Assembly: GCA_903900335.1 (NCBI GenBank)
Contig: CAIUMP010000062.1
Coordinates: 1 to 64,000 of the forward strand
From: an uncultured Ignavibacteriota bacterium
GTDB taxonomy: Bacteria; Bacteroidota; Ignavibacteria; Palsa-1295
Reading direction: 5' to 3'
DNA: 64,000 nucleotides
Made by a program: the position numbers and the translations under genes. Under the pieces are notes generated by a model. The model searched no databases, was not told the DNA's origin, and saw only the letters and a list, made by a program, of their open reading frames with translations. This document shows, piece by piece, positions 46,252-56,141 of this stretch. Position 1 is the stretch's first letter. Every line of letters begins with the position of its first letter.

Positions 46252-47115
46252 ATGAGAATCTCGAAACAATACACGAACCGTGAGAGTCAGTCTTTAGACA
46301 TGTACCTCCAGGAGATCGGCAAGGTGGACCTTCTCAACTCAGAGATGGAGATCACTCTCGCCAAGAAGATCAAAGAGGAGGGGCTTGGATCCCAGAGAGC
46401 GCTCGAGATACTCGTGAAGGCGAATTTGCGTTTTGTCGTCTCCGTCGCAAAGCAATATCAAAACCAGGGACTCTCACTGGGAGACCTGATCAATGAAGGG
46501 AATCTTGGCCTGATCAAAGCAGCACGTAGGTTTGATGAAACACGAGGTTTTAAGTTCATTTCCTACGCCGTCTGGTGGATCCGTCAGTCCATTTTGCAGG
46601 CACTTGCCGAACAGTCGCGTATCGTCCGTCTCCCGCTTAATAGGGTCGGTGCGCTGAATAAGATTTCAAAGAAATTCTCTCAGTTGGAGCAGGAGTTCGA
46701 GCGCGAGCCAACGGCCTCAGAGCTTGCTGACAAGCTTGACATGACCACCTCCGAGGTTTCGGAGACACTCAAGATTTCGGGACGCCACCTTTCGGTGGAT
46801 CAGCCGTTCTCTGTCGGTGAAGATAACAGACTTCTCGACGTACTCCAAGACTTAGCTCAGACCCCGCCAGATTCGGTACTCATGAGCGATTCGCTTAAGG
46901 TTGAAGTTCAGCGTGCGCTGACAGCGTTATCCACTCGGGAGCGCGAGGTCATCGAACTGTACTACGGCCTCAATGACGTTCACCCGCTCACACTCGAAGA
47001 AATCGGCGAGAAGTTCGCCCTGACGCGTGAACGCGTCCGTCAGATAAAAGAAAAGGCCATCCGACGTTTGCGCCACACGCCGAAGACACGCCCGTTGCAG
47101 GGATACCTGGGCTAG
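46252..47115 (+). CDS. rpoD: RNA polymerase sigma factor, RpoD/SigA type
   Basis: 287 residues, the short primary sigma of Bacteroidota and Chlorobiota, which lacks region 1.1. It opens [28 protein letters not shown]. Region 2 core: [57 protein letters not shown] (residues about 62-120; the -10-binding helix). Region 4 [32 protein letters not shown]. It directs transcription from TAnnTTTG/TTG promoters of this group, such as those seen at 33511, 47919 and 63954. Confidence 0.95.
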   Translation: MRISKQYTNRESQSLDMYLQEIGKVDLLNSEMEITLAKKIKEEGLGSQRALEILVKANLRFVVSVAKQYQNQGLSLGDLINEGNLGLIKAARRFDETRGFKFISYAVWWIRQSILQALAEQSRIVRLPLNRVGALNKISKKFSQLEQEFEREPTASELADKLDMTTSEVSETLKISGRHLSVDQPFSVGEDNRLLDVLQDLAQTPPDSVLMSDSLKVEVQRALTALSTREREVIELYYGLNDVHPLTLEEIGEKFALTRERVRQIKEKAIRRLRHTPKTRPLQGYLG

Positions 47116-47178
47116 AATCGTAAAGCGAATGTCTTTGCTGGCCGTCTTGCGGTTCCGAGACTGTGCGCCGGCGCCGCT

Positions 47179-47847
47179 TCACAGCAGTAGAAACTCCTTC
47201 AAGTCCCTGATTGCATAATCCGGCTTCAGATCCAAGAGGCTCTCGCCACCAAAACCATAGAGTGCGGCCACTGTGCGCGTTCCAGAATTCTTGCCGGCCA
47301 AAATGTCCGCGGCTGTGTCACCGACCATTACGGCATCTGCGGTAGAAATCCCCATCGCGGCAAGCCCTTTCAGTATCGGTTCAGGATCTGGCTTGTGACG
47401 GACAACATCTTCTGCTGATATGACTACATCAAAAAAGTGAGCAATCCCAGTTGTCTCAAGTGACCGAATGGAAGTTCGCAGCGACCGGGTTGTGATCGCA
47501 CCAATTTTCAATTTACGATTCTTTAGCTCTTCGAGCACCTCAAGGGTTGCCGGAAAGAGCGACGCAAGGTGAAGGTTGTTCGTCTGAAAATTCCTGTGGG
47601 TCTCTGCGAGCGCCGCGGGATCGTGCTTGGGTGCCATCGTCCCGTAGACCTCTTCAAGAGGGCCTCCCATCAGCTGCGAGATGTCCCTTCGAGAAAGGGC
47701 GTCAATGGCGTGAACTTCGAATGCATGTTCGAAGGCGCCGTAAATGAAGTCGAAGGTATTTAGCAGGGTACCGTCGATGTCAAAAAGTACGGCATCTACG
47801 CTTGTTAGCAACGGAAGTGGCTTCCTTTCGGTCGAAGAGATTTGCAT
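47179..47847 (-). CDS. HAD-family phosphatase (phosphoglycolate phosphatase-like)
   Basis: 222 residues, HAD superfamily subfamily IA with an alpha-helical cap. Motif I AVLFDIDGTLLNT near residue 20 (two Asp), motif II in IGAITTRSLRTS, motif III Lys in VVRHKPDPEPILKGL, and motif IV MVGDTAADILAGKNSG. Similar proteins are phosphoglycolate or pyrophosphate phosphatases; the substrate is not assigned. Single gene convergent with rpoD and divergent from pyrF. Confidence 0.9.
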   Translation of the reverse strand: MQISSTERKPLPLLTSVDAVLFDIDGTLLNTFDFIYGAFEHAFEVHAIDALSRRDISQLMGGPLEEVYGTMAPKHDPAALAETHRNFQTNNLHLASLFPATLEVLEELKNRKLKIGAITTRSLRTSIRSLETTGIAHFFDVVISAEDVVRHKPDPEPILKGLAAMGISTADAVMVGDTAADILAGKNSGTRTVAALYGFGGESLLDLKPDYAIRDLKEFLLL

Positions 47848-47918
47848 TGGTAGGGGGTTTCTGGCAGGCGATAGGATCTTGAATTAGCCTTGTAGAAGGC
47901 GGCGTCAATATTGCTTCG

Positions 47919-47926
47919 TATCTTTG
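47919..47926 (+). promoter_or_regulatory. Bacteroidetes-type -7 element at pyrF start
   Basis: TATCTTTG followed by CACC and the pyrF ATG at 47931. The consensus TAnnTTTG match, the usual TGCAC continuation and the four-base distance to ATG point to a leaderless or nearly leaderless transcript. Confidence 0.5.
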
Positions 47927-47930
47927 CACC

Positions 47931-48746
47931 ATGACATTTATCGAAAAAACCAAACACGCCCAGAGGCAGAACCAATCGTTACTCTGTGTCGGACTTGATA
48001 CAGATTGGCGAACACTGCCGGAAATTCTAAAATCTGAATCCAATCCGGTCCTTACTTTCAACAAAGCGATCATTGATGCTACAAGCGATCTGGCTTGCTG
48101 CTACAAGCTGCAAATGGCCTATTACGAAGCCAATGGTGAGCTGGGATTGCAGGCCGCGCACGGCACCCTGGAACACATCCCGACCCAGGTACTGACAATT
48201 GGCGACGTTAAGCGAGGGGATATTGGGGCAACGAGTGAACTGTATAGTTACGCGTACCAAGAGATGCTTCCGTTCGATGCTATTACGATCAACCCGTTGA
48301 TGGGGTATGATGCCGTTGAGCCATTCCTTCGACGTGAGGATCGGGGAGTCTTCATACTGGGACTCACTTCGAATCCTGGCGCTCGCGACTTCGAATATCT
48401 AGAGTTAACCAACGGGAAGCGGCTTTATGAAGAAATAACCGACCGTGCCCGCGAGTGGAATGCCTCCAAAAGGAATCTGGGGATCGTAGTTGGGGCCACG
48501 AAGCCTGAGGAGTTGCGGGAGTTACGCCGGCGAGCACCGGAGTTACCCTTCCTCATTCCTGGTGTTGGGGCGCAAGGGGGATCACTCGAGGAGGTCCTCG
48601 CAGCAAATGGGGATGGGGTTGCACTAATCAACATAAGTCGAGGCATTGCTGGTGCTTCGAAGAATTCAGATTTCGCAGAGGCCGCAAGAGCATCGGCATT
48701 GAAGTATGTCGAGCAGATGCGCCAATTAAGCCGAATTCCATCGTGA
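47931..48746 (+). CDS. pyrF: Orotidine 5'-phosphate decarboxylase, type 2
   Basis: 271 residues, last step of UMP synthesis. The catalytic signature DVKRGDIGATSELYSYAY lies near 88-105 and the phosphate-binding tail IPGVGAQGGS near 205; the protein is of the longer bacterial type (about 270-280 residues). Overlaps the next gene by four bases (GTGA). Confidence 0.96.
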   Translation: MTFIEKTKHAQRQNQSLLCVGLDTDWRTLPEILKSESNPVLTFNKAIIDATSDLACCYKLQMAYYEANGELGLQAAHGTLEHIPTQVLTIGDVKRGDIGATSELYSYAYQEMLPFDAITINPLMGYDAVEPFLRREDRGVFILGLTSNPGARDFEYLELTNGKRLYEEITDRAREWNASKRNLGIVVGATKPEELRELRRRAPELPFLIPGVGAQGGSLEEVLAANGDGVALINISRGIAGASKNSDFAEAARASALKYVEQMRQLSRIPS

Positions 48747-50121
48747 TACCGGAGCACCTTCTCCAGGAGATTTGGAAAGACCCTGGCAGCTTTCTGATGA
48801 ATCCGCTAACCTTGTCGGATGGATCCAGGGTTGAGGTTCTCCAATCTGGTGTGGATAACACCCACCGTGGAGGTCCGGATTTTCTTGGTGCGCGGATAGC
48901 GATCGATAATGTGGCCGTGAGTGGGGACGTCGAGATTCATAGATCACCCGAATTGTGGCATGTACACCAACACGGAGGTGACGCACGCTACTCGAACGTG
49001 ATTCTTCACGTTGTACTTGAGGCAGAAGGTGGTGAAGCGGAGCATCCGGCTCCTCCAATTCCGACGCTGGTTCTTCGCGACAACCTTGTATTTGATCGAC
49101 GAGACTTGTGGGAGGCACTGTTCAGGCGACTATATGATCGCTCGCCAGAACTTCCATGTTTTCCACTCAATCTCCAGGTACCGATGCGCTTCAAACACAA
49201 GGTTCTGGAGAAATTTGGTGAAGCGCGACTCGACGAGCTTATTGACCGCGTTTCGGTTCAGAATGGCGATGTCGTCACGGAAGCCCAACTGCTTGAGAGG
49301 ACATACCAGCTCACGATGGACGCTCTGGGCTATGCACAGAACAGGATTCCCTTTCGCGAACTCTCCGCACTACTACCGCTTGAACGATTACGGTTTGTGC
49401 GGAAGATGCTCGCCGGGAGCCGTCACGCTTTCGAGGCACTTTATTTCGGTATTGCCGGCCTAATACCAAAGCCTTCCTTAGACTTCGATTCCGAAACAAA
49501 TGAATACATTCTGGAACTCTCCGCAAATTGGAGTGCTCTACAAGTCTCTCTTCCTTTTCCGGAAGTACTCGCTGAATCCGATTGGGCATTTTTTCGAATA
49601 AGGCCTGCAAACACTCCGTATCGTCGTCTCGCTTTGGCGGCGCTCCTCGCCGCGAAGTACTTCTCGCGCGAGGATTGGAACTTCCGTGATGACTTCTTTC
49701 ATGTCGGACCGGTGACGGAAATGGGGGACAGTCCGTTTTGGGAGTACGGAAGTTCGTTCTCATCACGGCTTGATTCGCCTCAGATTCTCCTAGGAGATGA
49801 ACGCAGGTCGGCGTTCTGGTTGAATGTAGTGCTGCCTGCACGCATCGCGAGATTGAGATTGACCGGGGGTGAAGGATCGGCAAAATCCCTTGAGGCGGAA
49901 TTGAGAAAATCATGGGGAGATACACGGACCCAGGCGAGTGCAAAATACTTAAAAACGATAAGTGAGGAACTTCTGGAATCGGAAAGCGTTAAGAGCGTGC
50001 GCTCAGAGCAAGGCGCTCTTTTGCTGAAGCGAAACTTCTGCGATAAAAGCCGTTGTTCTAAGTGCCCTGTCGGGTCTCGCCTAATTGAAAAAGGCTGGAA
50101 TGCGCCGGGATTAGCAGATAC

Positions 50122-50131
<10 letters not shown>
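48743..50131 (+). CDS. DUF2851 family protein
   Basis: 462 residues from a GTG at 48743, within the GTGA overlap with pyrF. Residues begin IPEHLLQEIWKDPGSFLMNPLTLSDG and continue with VDNTHRGGPDFLGARIAIDNVAVSGDVEIH, the typical opening of DUF2851 proteins of Bacteroidota and Chlorobiota. The last 45 residues contain FCDKSRCSKCPVG, a likely metal-binding Cys cluster (three Cys). Function of the family is unknown. The 3' end (50122-50131) is also the 5' end of a tRNA-Gly gene. Confidence 0.9.
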
Positions 50132-50194
<63 letters not shown>

Positions 50195-50210
50195 CTTCGT
50201 GAGACAAGAA

Positions 50211-50246
50211 ATGATGGTGGCGTTATCGCCATCATCATTTTTTTTT
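50211..50246 (+). terminator. Intrinsic terminator after tRNA-Gly
   Basis: Stem ATGATGGTGGCG / CGCCATCATCAT (one G-T pair), loop TTAT, followed by eight T. It ends the pyrF-DUF2851-tRNA transcript. Confidence 0.9.
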
Positions 50247-50382
50247 GGAAATTCGTAGGCCGAGGCGAAGCCATCCACGGGCGATTATGATCCTACTTCG
50301 CTACAACGACAACTCTTCCCCCGAAAAAAGCATTTTACCGGGTTCTGGTGATTTCTTTGTTCGATAATCCTCCAATTGTTGC

Positions 50383-53346
50383 GTGGCTAAAGCTCCGAAG
50401 CGAGTTAAATCTGAAGTAGGGACGGTGGCGGTTTCTCCGGTGGTTTCGACTAACGGGGATGGCACGGTGTTGCGCGAGCGTGGCCTGAAGGCCACGACGA
50501 CAACGTCCAACGGGGCTTCGAAGACAGCTCTGCCCTCATCAAAGCGACCAATTGTTATTCGCGGGGCTCGGCTTCACAATTTGAAGAACATTTCGCTATC
50601 TCTCGAGCGCAACAAGCTGCACGTCTTCACGGGCGTTAGTGGTTCTGGAAAATCCTCGTTGGCATTTGACACGCTCTACGCAGAGGGTCAACGGCGATAT
50701 GTAGAGAGTCTTTCGGTCTATGCGCGTCAGTTTTTGGAGCGGATGCAAAAGCCGGATGTTGATTCAATTATGGGAATCAGTCCCGCGATTGCGATTGAGC
50801 AGAAGACGCTGACCCGCAACCCGCGTTCGACTGTTGGCACAACGACAGAGATTTACGATTATCTGCGGTTGCTCTTCGCGCGCGTGGGTCACACGTATTG
50901 CGTCCGCTGCGGACGTGAGGTGATGAAGGACACTCCCCAGTCTGTAATTGCATCAATCGCCAAGCGAGCGAAAGAAGGCGATAAGTTTTACATTCTCTTC
51001 CCGATGCACCGCCACGAGACGCGGAAGTTGGATGAGGAGTGGGATAATCTCCGCTCGCAAGGATTTTTCCGACTAAATCTGGTTGGCGAAGCACGCATCC
51101 TTGATCTCTCCGAAGAAAATCCGAAGCAGCTTTTGCCGGACACTCTGCGCATTGTTGTGGATCGCCTGATCTGGCGGGCCGATGACGCGGATTTCCGATC
51201 CCGCGTTGCTGATTCCATCGAAGCGGCATTCCGTGAAGGTGGTGGACGTGTGATCATCGCCTACCTAAGAGACGATGGCACGACCGAGGAAGAAAAATTC
51301 TCAGAGCTATTCGAATGCGCGAACGATGGCCTGGCATACGAGGAGCCGGAACCGCGTCTCTTCTCCTTCAACAATCCATTCGGTGCGTGCCCGGAGTGTC
51401 AGGGATTTGGTCGCGCAATTGGCATTGATCCAAATCTCGTTGTGCCGGATCAAGGACGCTCACTTCGTGCTGGCGCGATCGTCTGTTGGAGCGGACCGAA
51501 GTTCTCCGATCATTATCGCGAGTTGCTTTCGATAGCGAAGGAAGCGAAGATCGATGTTGATATTCCATTCGGTTCGCTGACCGAGCGCGAACTACAACTG
51601 GTCTGGGATGGATATGGCCGGTATGAAGGAATCAACGCGTTCTTCAACGAACTCGAGAAGGCGACGTACAAGCTGCATTATCGTGTGATGCTCTCGCGCT
51701 TCCGCGGATACACGGTTTGCCCGAAGTGTCACGGCTCACGCTTGCGTCCGGCGGCAATGAATGTGAAGGTCGGCGGGAAGACGATTCACGACATCGTGAA
51801 GATGACGACCGTCGAAGCACGGCGATATTTCGATGAGCTGAATCTCTCGGATTACGATCTCGCAATCGGCGCACGAATCTTGACAGAGCTTCGTAAGCGC
51901 AGCGGTTATCTCGATGAGGTGGGACTGACGTATATCACCCTTGATAGACTCTCGAACACGCTCTCCGGTGGTGAATCGCAGCGTATCAATCTTGCAACCT
52001 CACTCGGCAGTGCGCTTACGGGAACGCTGTATGTCCTCGACGAACCAAGCATCGGACTTCATCAGCGCGACACGGCAAAGCTGCTCAAGATATTGGAGCG
52101 CGTTCGCGATCTCGGCAACACGGTGATTGTTGTTGAGCACGATGAAGAGGTTATTCGCGCTGCGGATGATCTGGTGGATTTTGGTCCGCACGCCGGAGAG
52201 AATGGCGGAGAGATTTTGTATCAAGGCTCCGTCGCGGAGCTTGAGCAAGACACGGCGAGCAGATCGCTAACCGGGAAATACCTTCGCGATGAGATGAGCA
52301 TTCCCGTACCGCTTAAGCGAAGAAGGATCGACCCTCGATATGCGATAGTAGTCAAGGGCGCAAGCGAGAATAACCTTAAGTATATCGATGTCTCCTTTCC
52401 GTTGGAGACATTCGTTGCCGTGACAGGCGTGTCGGGTTCGGGAAAATCCACGCTGGTGCATTCGATCCTATATGCGGGATCGAAGAAACTGAAAGGCGAG
52501 AGCGTTGGCGCTGTTGGCTCGCATGGCTCCATCGAAGGTGTTGACCATGTAACGAACATCGAGCTTGTCGATCAATCGCCGATTGGTCGCACACCGCGCT
52601 CCAATCCCGCGACGTATGTGAAGGTGTTCGATCTTGTTCGCGAGGCATTCAGCCGGACGGTGTATGCCAAGCAGCGTGGCTGGGCACCGGGATATTTCTC
52701 CTTCAACATTCCCGGCGGACGCTGCGAGGCATGTCAGGGAGAGGGCTTTGTAAAGGTGGAGATGCAATTCCTCGCGGATATGTATCTGCTCTGTGATTCA
52801 TGCAACGGCAAGCGATATAAGCAGGAAGTAATCGACGCAACGTTAAACGGGATGAGCATCGTCGATGTGCTGGAGATGACCGTTGCGGAAGCGATAGAAT
52901 TCTTCACCGAGCACGACCGAATTCGCCAACGATTGCAGGTGCTGGATGATGTCGGTCTCGGTTACATGCGATTAGGCCAACCCGCGACAACGCTCTCGGG
53001 TGGCGAAGCCCAGCGCGTGAAGCTTGCATCGCACCTCGCTGATTCAACCGAGGAACACACGCTCTTCATCTTCGATGAACCAACGACCGGTCTTCACTTC
53101 GATGATATTGCGAAGCTACTTCGAGCACTGAATGCGCTTGTTGAACGAGGTCATTCGGTGATCGTTATCGAGCACAACCTCGATGTGGTAAAAGCAGCGG
53201 ATTGGGTGATCGATCTCGGGCCGGAGGCGGGCGCAGCTGGTGGGATGATCATCGCGGAGGGGACGCCGGAAAAGATTGCGGCGACGCCGAATTCGTACAC
53301 AGGCCAATACCTCGCCCCATTGCTGAAGCGAGCGACATACTTATGA
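50383..53346 (+). CDS. uvrA: Excinuclease ABC subunit A
   Basis: 987 residues, the DNA-damage sensor of nucleotide excision repair. Two ABC modules: Walker A GVSGSGKSSLAFDTLYAEG (about 84-102) and GVSGSGKSTLVHSILY, signature LSGGESQRINLATSLG and LSGGEAQRVKLASHLA. It has an extra N-terminal tail of about 55 residues (Ser/Thr/Lys-rich) before IVIRGARLHNLKNI, starting at GTG 50383. In the first zinc module the usual CxxCG is CANDG (Cys312, Asp315), so one ligand is missing, while the C-terminal CEACQ...CDSCN module is intact. The stop overlaps lpxB by four bases. Confidence 0.95.
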   Translation: MAKAPKRVKSEVGTVAVSPVVSTNGDGTVLRERGLKATTTTSNGASKTALPSSKRPIVIRGARLHNLKNISLSLERNKLHVFTGVSGSGKSSLAFDTLYAEGQRRYVESLSVYARQFLERMQKPDVDSIMGISPAIAIEQKTLTRNPRSTVGTTTEIYDYLRLLFARVGHTYCVRCGREVMKDTPQSVIASIAKRAKEGDKFYILFPMHRHETRKLDEEWDNLRSQGFFRLNLVGEARILDLSEENPKQLLPDTLRIVVDRLIWRADDADFRSRVADSIEAAFREGGGRVIIAYLRDDGTTEEEKFSELFECANDGLAYEEPEPRLFSFNNPFGACPECQGFGRAIGIDPNLVVPDQGRSLRAGAIVCWSGPKFSDHYRELLSIAKEAKIDVDIPFGSLTERELQLVWDGYGRYEGINAFFNELEKATYKLHYRVMLSRFRGYTVCPKCHGSRLRPAAMNVKVGGKTIHDIVKMTTVEARRYFDELNLSDYDLAIGARILTELRKRSGYLDEVGLTYITLDRLSNTLSGGESQRINLATSLGSALTGTLYVLDEPSIGLHQRDTAKLLKILERVRDLGNTVIVVEHDEEVIRAADDLVDFGPHAGENGGEILYQGSVAELEQDTASRSLTGKYLRDEMSIPVPLKRRRIDPRYAIVVKGASENNLKYIDVSFPLETFVAVTGVSGSGKSTLVHSILYAGSKKLKGESVGAVGSHGSIEGVDHVTNIELVDQSPIGRTPRSNPATYVKVFDLVREAFSRTVYAKQRGWAPGYFSFNIPGGRCEACQGEGFVKVEMQFLADMYLLCDSCNGKRYKQEVIDATLNGMSIVDVLEMTVAEAIEFFTEHDRIRQRLQVLDDVGLGYMRLGQPATTLSGGEAQRVKLASHLADSTEEHTLFIFDEPTTGLHFDDIAKLLRALNALVERGHSVIVIEHNLDVVKAADWVIDLGPEAGAAGGMIIAEGTPEKIAATPNSYTGQYLAPLLKRATYL

Positions 53347-54491
53347 GCATGCATAAGATCATGCTGATCGCCGGAGAAGCGTCCGGTGATAGAATCGCAG
53401 CGAGCGCCATTCGCGCGACGAGAGCGCTTGCGGAGGAGCGGGGCAACTCAGTCTCGTTCTTCGGCATCGGAGGTGACGAGTGCGCGGCGGAGGGAGTGGA
53501 GTGTTATCACACGGCGCGGGAGATGTCGGTTGTAGGAATTGTAGAGGTCGCTCGTCGCTTCTCCTTCTTCAAAAATGTGCTTCGCGACATGGCTTCGTTG
53601 CTTGATACTCGCAGACCAGATACATTGCTGCTTATTGATTATCCCGGTTTCAACATTCGGCTGGCACGCGAGGCGAAGAAGCGGGGAATCCGGGTGGTGT
53701 ACTATGTAAGTCCACAGGTGTGGGCGTGGCATGCATCTCGCATCAAGGAGTTGAAGGAAGTTGTGAGCGAGATGCTGGTGATCTTTCCGTTTGAGGAGAA
53801 GATCTACCGCGACGCGGGACTTGCGAGCACACACTTCGTCGGACATCCGCTTGTCGAACGCATCGATGCAGAGCGAGAGCGTTGGGGCAGCAAAGTTGAG
53901 TTCGCGGCACGGCATGGACTCGACGCATCGCGCGAGTGGTTGCTGGTTTTTCCGGGGAGCCGTTCGGAAGAAGTGCGAAGATTATTGCCAGCGATGACCG
54001 CCGCTGCTACGCAGTTTGCGAAACAACATGGGATGCAGGCGATAGTTGTGGAGTCTCCATCCATTGATGCAAGCGCATTTGCAGGCAATGATGCCGCGAT
54101 CATCACACGCTTTCGCGACTCGAACGCCACACACGAACTGATGCACCACGCACAGCTCGGAATTCTCAAGAGCGGCACGACGACGCTCGAAGCCGCGCTG
54201 ATCGCGCTTCCCGGCATCATTTGTTACAAGACGCACCCGCTCACGTTCGCGATCGGCAAACGGCTGGTTAAGCTCAAGTTCATTGGGCTTGCTAATATTG
54301 TGCTCGGGCGGAAGTTATATCCGGAGCTATTGCAAACGGATGTCAATCCAACTACGATGTGCAGCGAGCTTGAGGGGGTGTTGCGTGGCTATGATGCCTT
54401 CAGGCAATCACTCGAAGGTCTCGCCGCAACACTGCGGCAAAGTGGTGCATCTCCATCGCGGCGCGTCGCCGATATCCTTCTTGCATCGTGA
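53343..54491 (+). CDS. lpxB: Lipid-A-disaccharide synthase
   Basis: 382 residues starting at the ATG at 53343 in an ATGA overlap with uvrA; an ATG at 53349 is also possible and nearer the family's usual start. Glycosyltransferase family 19 features: IMLIAGEASGDRIAA, GIGGDECAAEGVECYHTAREMSVVGIVEV, YYVSPQVWAWHASRIK, FPGSRSEEVRRLLP. It makes the disaccharide of lipid A from UDP-diacylglucosamine and lipid X. Followed by the DUF374 gene and lpxK. Confidence 0.94.
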   Translation: MSMHKIMLIAGEASGDRIAASAIRATRALAEERGNSVSFFGIGGDECAAEGVECYHTAREMSVVGIVEVARRFSFFKNVLRDMASLLDTRRPDTLLLIDYPGFNIRLAREAKKRGIRVVYYVSPQVWAWHASRIKELKEVVSEMLVIFPFEEKIYRDAGLASTHFVGHPLVERIDAERERWGSKVEFAARHGLDASREWLLVFPGSRSEEVRRLLPAMTAAATQFAKQHGMQAIVVESPSIDASAFAGNDAAIITRFRDSNATHELMHHAQLGILKSGTTTLEAALIALPGIICYKTHPLTFAIGKRLVKLKFIGLANIVLGRKLYPELLQTDVNPTTMCSELEGVLRGYDAFRQSLEGLAATLRQSGASPSRRVADILLAS

Positions 54492-55114
54492 TTGAACGAT
54501 TACTACCGATTGCGGCGACGCTCCTCTCGCGGACGCTGCGTCTGAATCGTAGTGGGCAAGAGTTGCCTGCTCGCGCGGTCGTTATGTTCTGGCATGGGAA
54601 GATGTTCGCCGGGTGGTATGCGATGAGCGAGCGGAAGCCCGTCGCGTTAGTGAGTAGCAGCAAGGATGGGAATCTGTTATCCTCGGTGCTCGCTCACTGG
54701 AAGTACAAACTCGCACGTGGCTCCAGCGGCAAGAAAGGGATGGAAGCGCTGACAGAGGCGATGGATGTTGTTCGTCGCGGCGAGGCCGATACTCTCGTTA
54801 TTACTCCCGACGGCCCGCGCGGTCCGCTGCACAATTTTAAGCGCGGTGCGTTCATCGCTGCCCGAACGCTTGACATACCGTTGTATATGGTTCGCGTCCA
54901 TTATCATAATCGCTTCATCTTTCAGCGAAGTTGGGATCAGTTTGAACTTCCGCTGCCATTTTCGCGCGTGTCAATAAAGATGTTTCCGATCAATCTTTCG
55001 TCATTTCCCGCAAGCGACAAAGAGGCGCAGAATCAGTGGCTTTTGCAGTTGAATGAAATAGAGTTTCAAACTGCATGGCTCGACCGGATTGAAGATGTCT
55101 GGCCTCCGAAATAA
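54488..55114 (+). CDS. DUF374 lysophospholipid acyltransferase-like protein
   Basis: 208 residues, GTG start at 54488 overlapping lpxB by four bases. Family motifs are VVMFWHGKMFAGWYAM (WHG, active-site His) and LVITPDGPRGPLHNFKRGAFIAART (the PDGPRG acyltransferase-like motif), with a first helix that is weakly hydrophobic. DUF374 proteins occur beside lipid A genes and are probably membrane acyltransferases acting on lipid A or phospholipid, but the substrate is not proven. Position between lpxB and lpxK supports the lipid A link. Confidence 0.88.
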   Translation: MIERLLPIAATLLSRTLRLNRSGQELPARAVVMFWHGKMFAGWYAMSERKPVALVSSSKDGNLLSSVLAHWKYKLARGSSGKKGMEALTEAMDVVRRGEADTLVITPDGPRGPLHNFKRGAFIAARTLDIPLYMVRVHYHNRFIFQRSWDQFELPLPFSRVSIKMFPINLSSFPASDKEAQNQWLLQLNEIEFQTAWLDRIEDVWPPK

Positions 55115-55118
55115 CTTC

Positions 55119-56141
55119 ATGGCGCTGCTCGACATCATCAATCCCTACGCATACATCATGCTGGCGCGCCGCTGGATGTATCGTCGTGGGTGGTTGAAAT
55201 CGGAACATCCGGGTATTCCTGTCATTAGCATCGGCAATCTTTCGATGGGTGGAAGCGGGAAGTCGCCGCTCGTGATGGATGTTGCTAAGTATCTGATTGC
55301 TCAATGCGGAAAGCGGGTGGCAATTGTCTCACGCGGGTATCGACGAAGTTCGAAGGGATTCGTACTTGTAAGCGATGGAAAGACAATACTTGCTGATGTT
55401 GATTCATCCGGAGATGAGGCACAGATGTTTGCGCAGCTTGTTCCGCAGGCAATTGTGATTGTCGATGAGGATAGAGTTCGCGGTGCTAAGAGGGCGAAGG
55501 CGCTTGGTGCGGAGATCGTTGTGTTAGATGATGGCTACCAGCATCTTCGCATCCAACGTGATTTGAACATTCTGCTTGTGGACACACGCCGCGCGCTCTC
55601 ACCAGTCATTCCATTCGGGCGATTCCGCGAGCCACTCTACTCGGCGGAGGACGCCGATGTTCTCGTGCTTAGTCATGCTGAGGACAAGACGCGAACGAGG
55701 CGTTGCTGGGAGCAATTAGAGCCCAATTGCAAAGCAGAGGTAATCGGATCGACACTACAAACTGTTGGAGATGCGTTAATCTCCGTTGAGAACAATTCGT
55801 CAGTCGAGCTATCCACGCTGAGAGGTCGTAGAGTAATGGCCGTAAGCTCGGTCGCATCGCCGCAGAGCCTTATCAAGATGCTGGAGGAAGCTGGAGCGGA
55901 GGTTATTTATCGCAATCTCGGCGACCACGCCGGGTACTCCCGCGCGCTTGTGGAGACGATACTCCGCGGTGCCGAAGGATCGGGAGCGGAGATGATTATT
56001 ACGACCCAGAAGGATATTGTGAAGTCGCGTGAATATTTTTTGCGAGTGGAGTCGCGCATTCCCGTTTTCGTTCTTTCGCAGAAGATTGAATTCTTAAGTG
56101 GCGAGCGAAGTTTCTATGCCGCTATTGAACGTCTATTATGA
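55119..56141 (+). CDS. lpxK: Tetraacyldisaccharide 4'-kinase
   Basis: 340 residues from the ATG at 55119 (MALLDIINPYAYIMLARRWMY); ATG 55095 and TTG 55089 are in frame but lie in the previous gene. Contains an N-terminal membrane-associated helix, the P-loop VISIGNLSMGGSGKSPLVMD, the VLDDGYQHLRIQRDLNILLVD motif (DDGxQ) and a C-terminal Rossmann lobe (IITTQKDIVKSR). It phosphorylates the 4' position of lipid A. Overlaps the next gene by four bases. Confidence 0.92.
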   Translation: MALLDIINPYAYIMLARRWMYRRGWLKSEHPGIPVISIGNLSMGGSGKSPLVMDVAKYLIAQCGKRVAIVSRGYRRSSKGFVLVSDGKTILADVDSSGDEAQMFAQLVPQAIVIVDEDRVRGAKRAKALGAEIVVLDDGYQHLRIQRDLNILLVDTRRALSPVIPFGRFREPLYSAEDADVLVLSHAEDKTRTRRCWEQLEPNCKAEVIGSTLQTVGDALISVENNSSVELSTLRGRRVMAVSSVASPQSLIKMLEEAGAEVIYRNLGDHAGYSRALVETILRGAEGSGAEMIITTQKDIVKSREYFLRVESRIPVFVLSQKIEFLSGERSFYAAIERLL

